Below are positions 33,770 to 34,060 of a stretch of 34,060 nucleotides of DNA, piece after piece. The DNA is from Verrucomicrobiota bacterium (lineage in GTDB: Bacteria; Verrucomicrobiota; Verrucomicrobiia; Limisphaerales; UBA11358). The position numbers were made by a program, and so were the translations under genes. The stretch lies in NCBI GenBank assembly GCA_028872915.1, contig JAGWNY010000033.1, forward strand, positions 1 to 34,060, read 5' to 3'. A model generated the notes under the pieces. That model was not told the DNA's origin, searched no databases, and saw only the letters and a list, made by a program, of their open reading frames with translations. How positions within the stretch are numbered: position 1 is the first letter of the stretch; every line of letters begins with the position of its first letter.

Positions 33770-33868
33770 GTGCCTGAAAATTCAGACGCGCCCATCAATA
33801 ACACGTTTCACCAATGCGTTTCCCGTGGCGACAAATTCCGTGCCTGAAAATTGACACGCGCCCCCATC
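33770..33868 (+). repeat. Direct repeat of ~27 bp in the right-hand non-coding region
   Basis: GTGCCTGAAAATT-CAGACGCGCCC-ATC at 33770-33796 recurs at 33840-33868 as GTGCCTGAAAATT-GACACGCGCCCCC-ATC, 70 bp later. Only two units are present and they differ slightly, so this is not a CRISPR array as it stands. Confidence 0.5.
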
Positions 33869-33891
33869 CGATAAAAATCCGAAAATAGTTG

Positions 33892-33920
33892 TTGCATTAT
33901 TTCACGCCCCGTGCTATTCT
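33892..33920 (+). promoter_or_regulatory. Sigma-70-like promoter reading out of the window
   Basis: TTGCAT (33892-33897) and TATTCT (33915-33920) are separated by exactly 17 bp in the most AT-rich part of this end. The -10 hexamer is the same as that of the rpsB promoter. A CCCG/CGGG hairpin lies just downstream near 33926-33942. Confidence 0.5.
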
Positions 33921-34060
33921 TCCACCCGAAAGCCCTCACGGGCCTGCTCTTTGACATCCCCGGATCGGGAAGGGCCGGAAATGAACAGCCCAAGCCCCCG
34001 TCAATTTTGCGTGGTTTTGAGTGATTTTGCCTGATCGTGGTAAAAAATCTCTTCCGCCCA

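Larger units (their letters stand above)
33469..34060. other. Non-coding right end of the window
   Basis: About 590 bp without a credible gene. It contains the hairpins, direct repeat and promoter listed separately. The last ~110 bases include CTCTTTGACATCC (33948-33960), a 17-codon frame at 33981-34034 preceded by a GGAAGGG site, and a GGTAAAAAATCT near 34040. The arrangement could be an mRNA leader or a CRISPR-leader-like sequence for something beyond the edge; neither can be shown here. Confidence 0.4.

Noticed and set aside
33627..33854. 75-codon plus-strand frame in the right non-coding region
   Set aside because: It runs through the direct repeat, has low-complexity composition and lacks a convincing ribosome-binding site.
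33770..33868. Possible CRISPR array
   Set aside because: Only two diverged units are present, with one 43-bp intervening segment; an array needs more regular repeats.

Overview
The window is GC-rich bacterial chromosome with mostly housekeeping content. Gene content and style suggest Verrucomicrobiota, possibly the Pedosphaera/Limisphaerales side: GC-rich genes with few strong Shine-Dalgarno sites, large prepilin-like proteins with PilX-type N-termini, TMTC-like TPR membrane proteins, and intergenic 'boilerplate' repeats. This placement is inference from gene style; no rRNA or other decisive marker is present.

Layout. 1-210: start of a leftward gene that runs off the edge, with an inverted repeat upstream. 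211-2646: P1B-4-type metal-exporting ATPase. 2776-4698: promoter, structured leader, rpsB and tsf (ribosomal protein S2 and EF-Ts). 4854-10211: UvrD/PcrA-like helicase, an exported beta-propeller protein and an exported DUF3857/transglutaminase-like protein, closed by a hairpin. 10261-11176 (minus): a previously unlisted 37-aa membrane peptide coupled to an SPFH/prohibitin-family protein. 11333-14970: MFS transporter and DsbD-family thiol:disulfide interchange protein. 15052-16743 (minus): YkgJ-family cysteine-cluster protein, exonuclease III and an IscA/ErpA-type Fe-S carrier. 16871-22817 (plus): HscB-like co-chaperone, an exported unknown protein, fumarase C, a LuxE-like plus LuxC-like fatty-acid reductase pair without luciferase genes, and QueD.

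23235-28344 is a type IV pilus/pseudopilus minor-subunit locus. Two large, full-length paralogous PilX-like proteins flank a PilV/GspI-like and a PilW/GspJ-like prepilin. Decayed copies of the PilX-like 5' end lie upstream, and two related promoter-like blocks precede the two halves. 28358-29564 holds a small membrane protein and a divergent exported coiled-coil protein. 29565-30402 is repeat-rich and non-coding, with a palindromic MITE-like element, a half copy of it and widespread-type short repeats. 30403-33468 holds a divergent pair: a TMTC-like GT-C/TPR membrane protein and a DPM1-like family 2 glycosyltransferase, which together suggest polyprenyl-phosphate-sugar-dependent protein glycosylation. 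33469-34060 has no convincing gene but carries a hairpin, a direct repeat and a good promoter reading out of the window.

Functional themes: translation (rpsB-tsf), Fe-S biogenesis (IscA/HscB divergent pair), envelope redox and quality control (DsbD, SPFH), fatty acyl reduction (LuxEC-like), surface appendages, and possibly their glycosylation. No rRNA, tRNA or CRISPR array was recognised inside the window.
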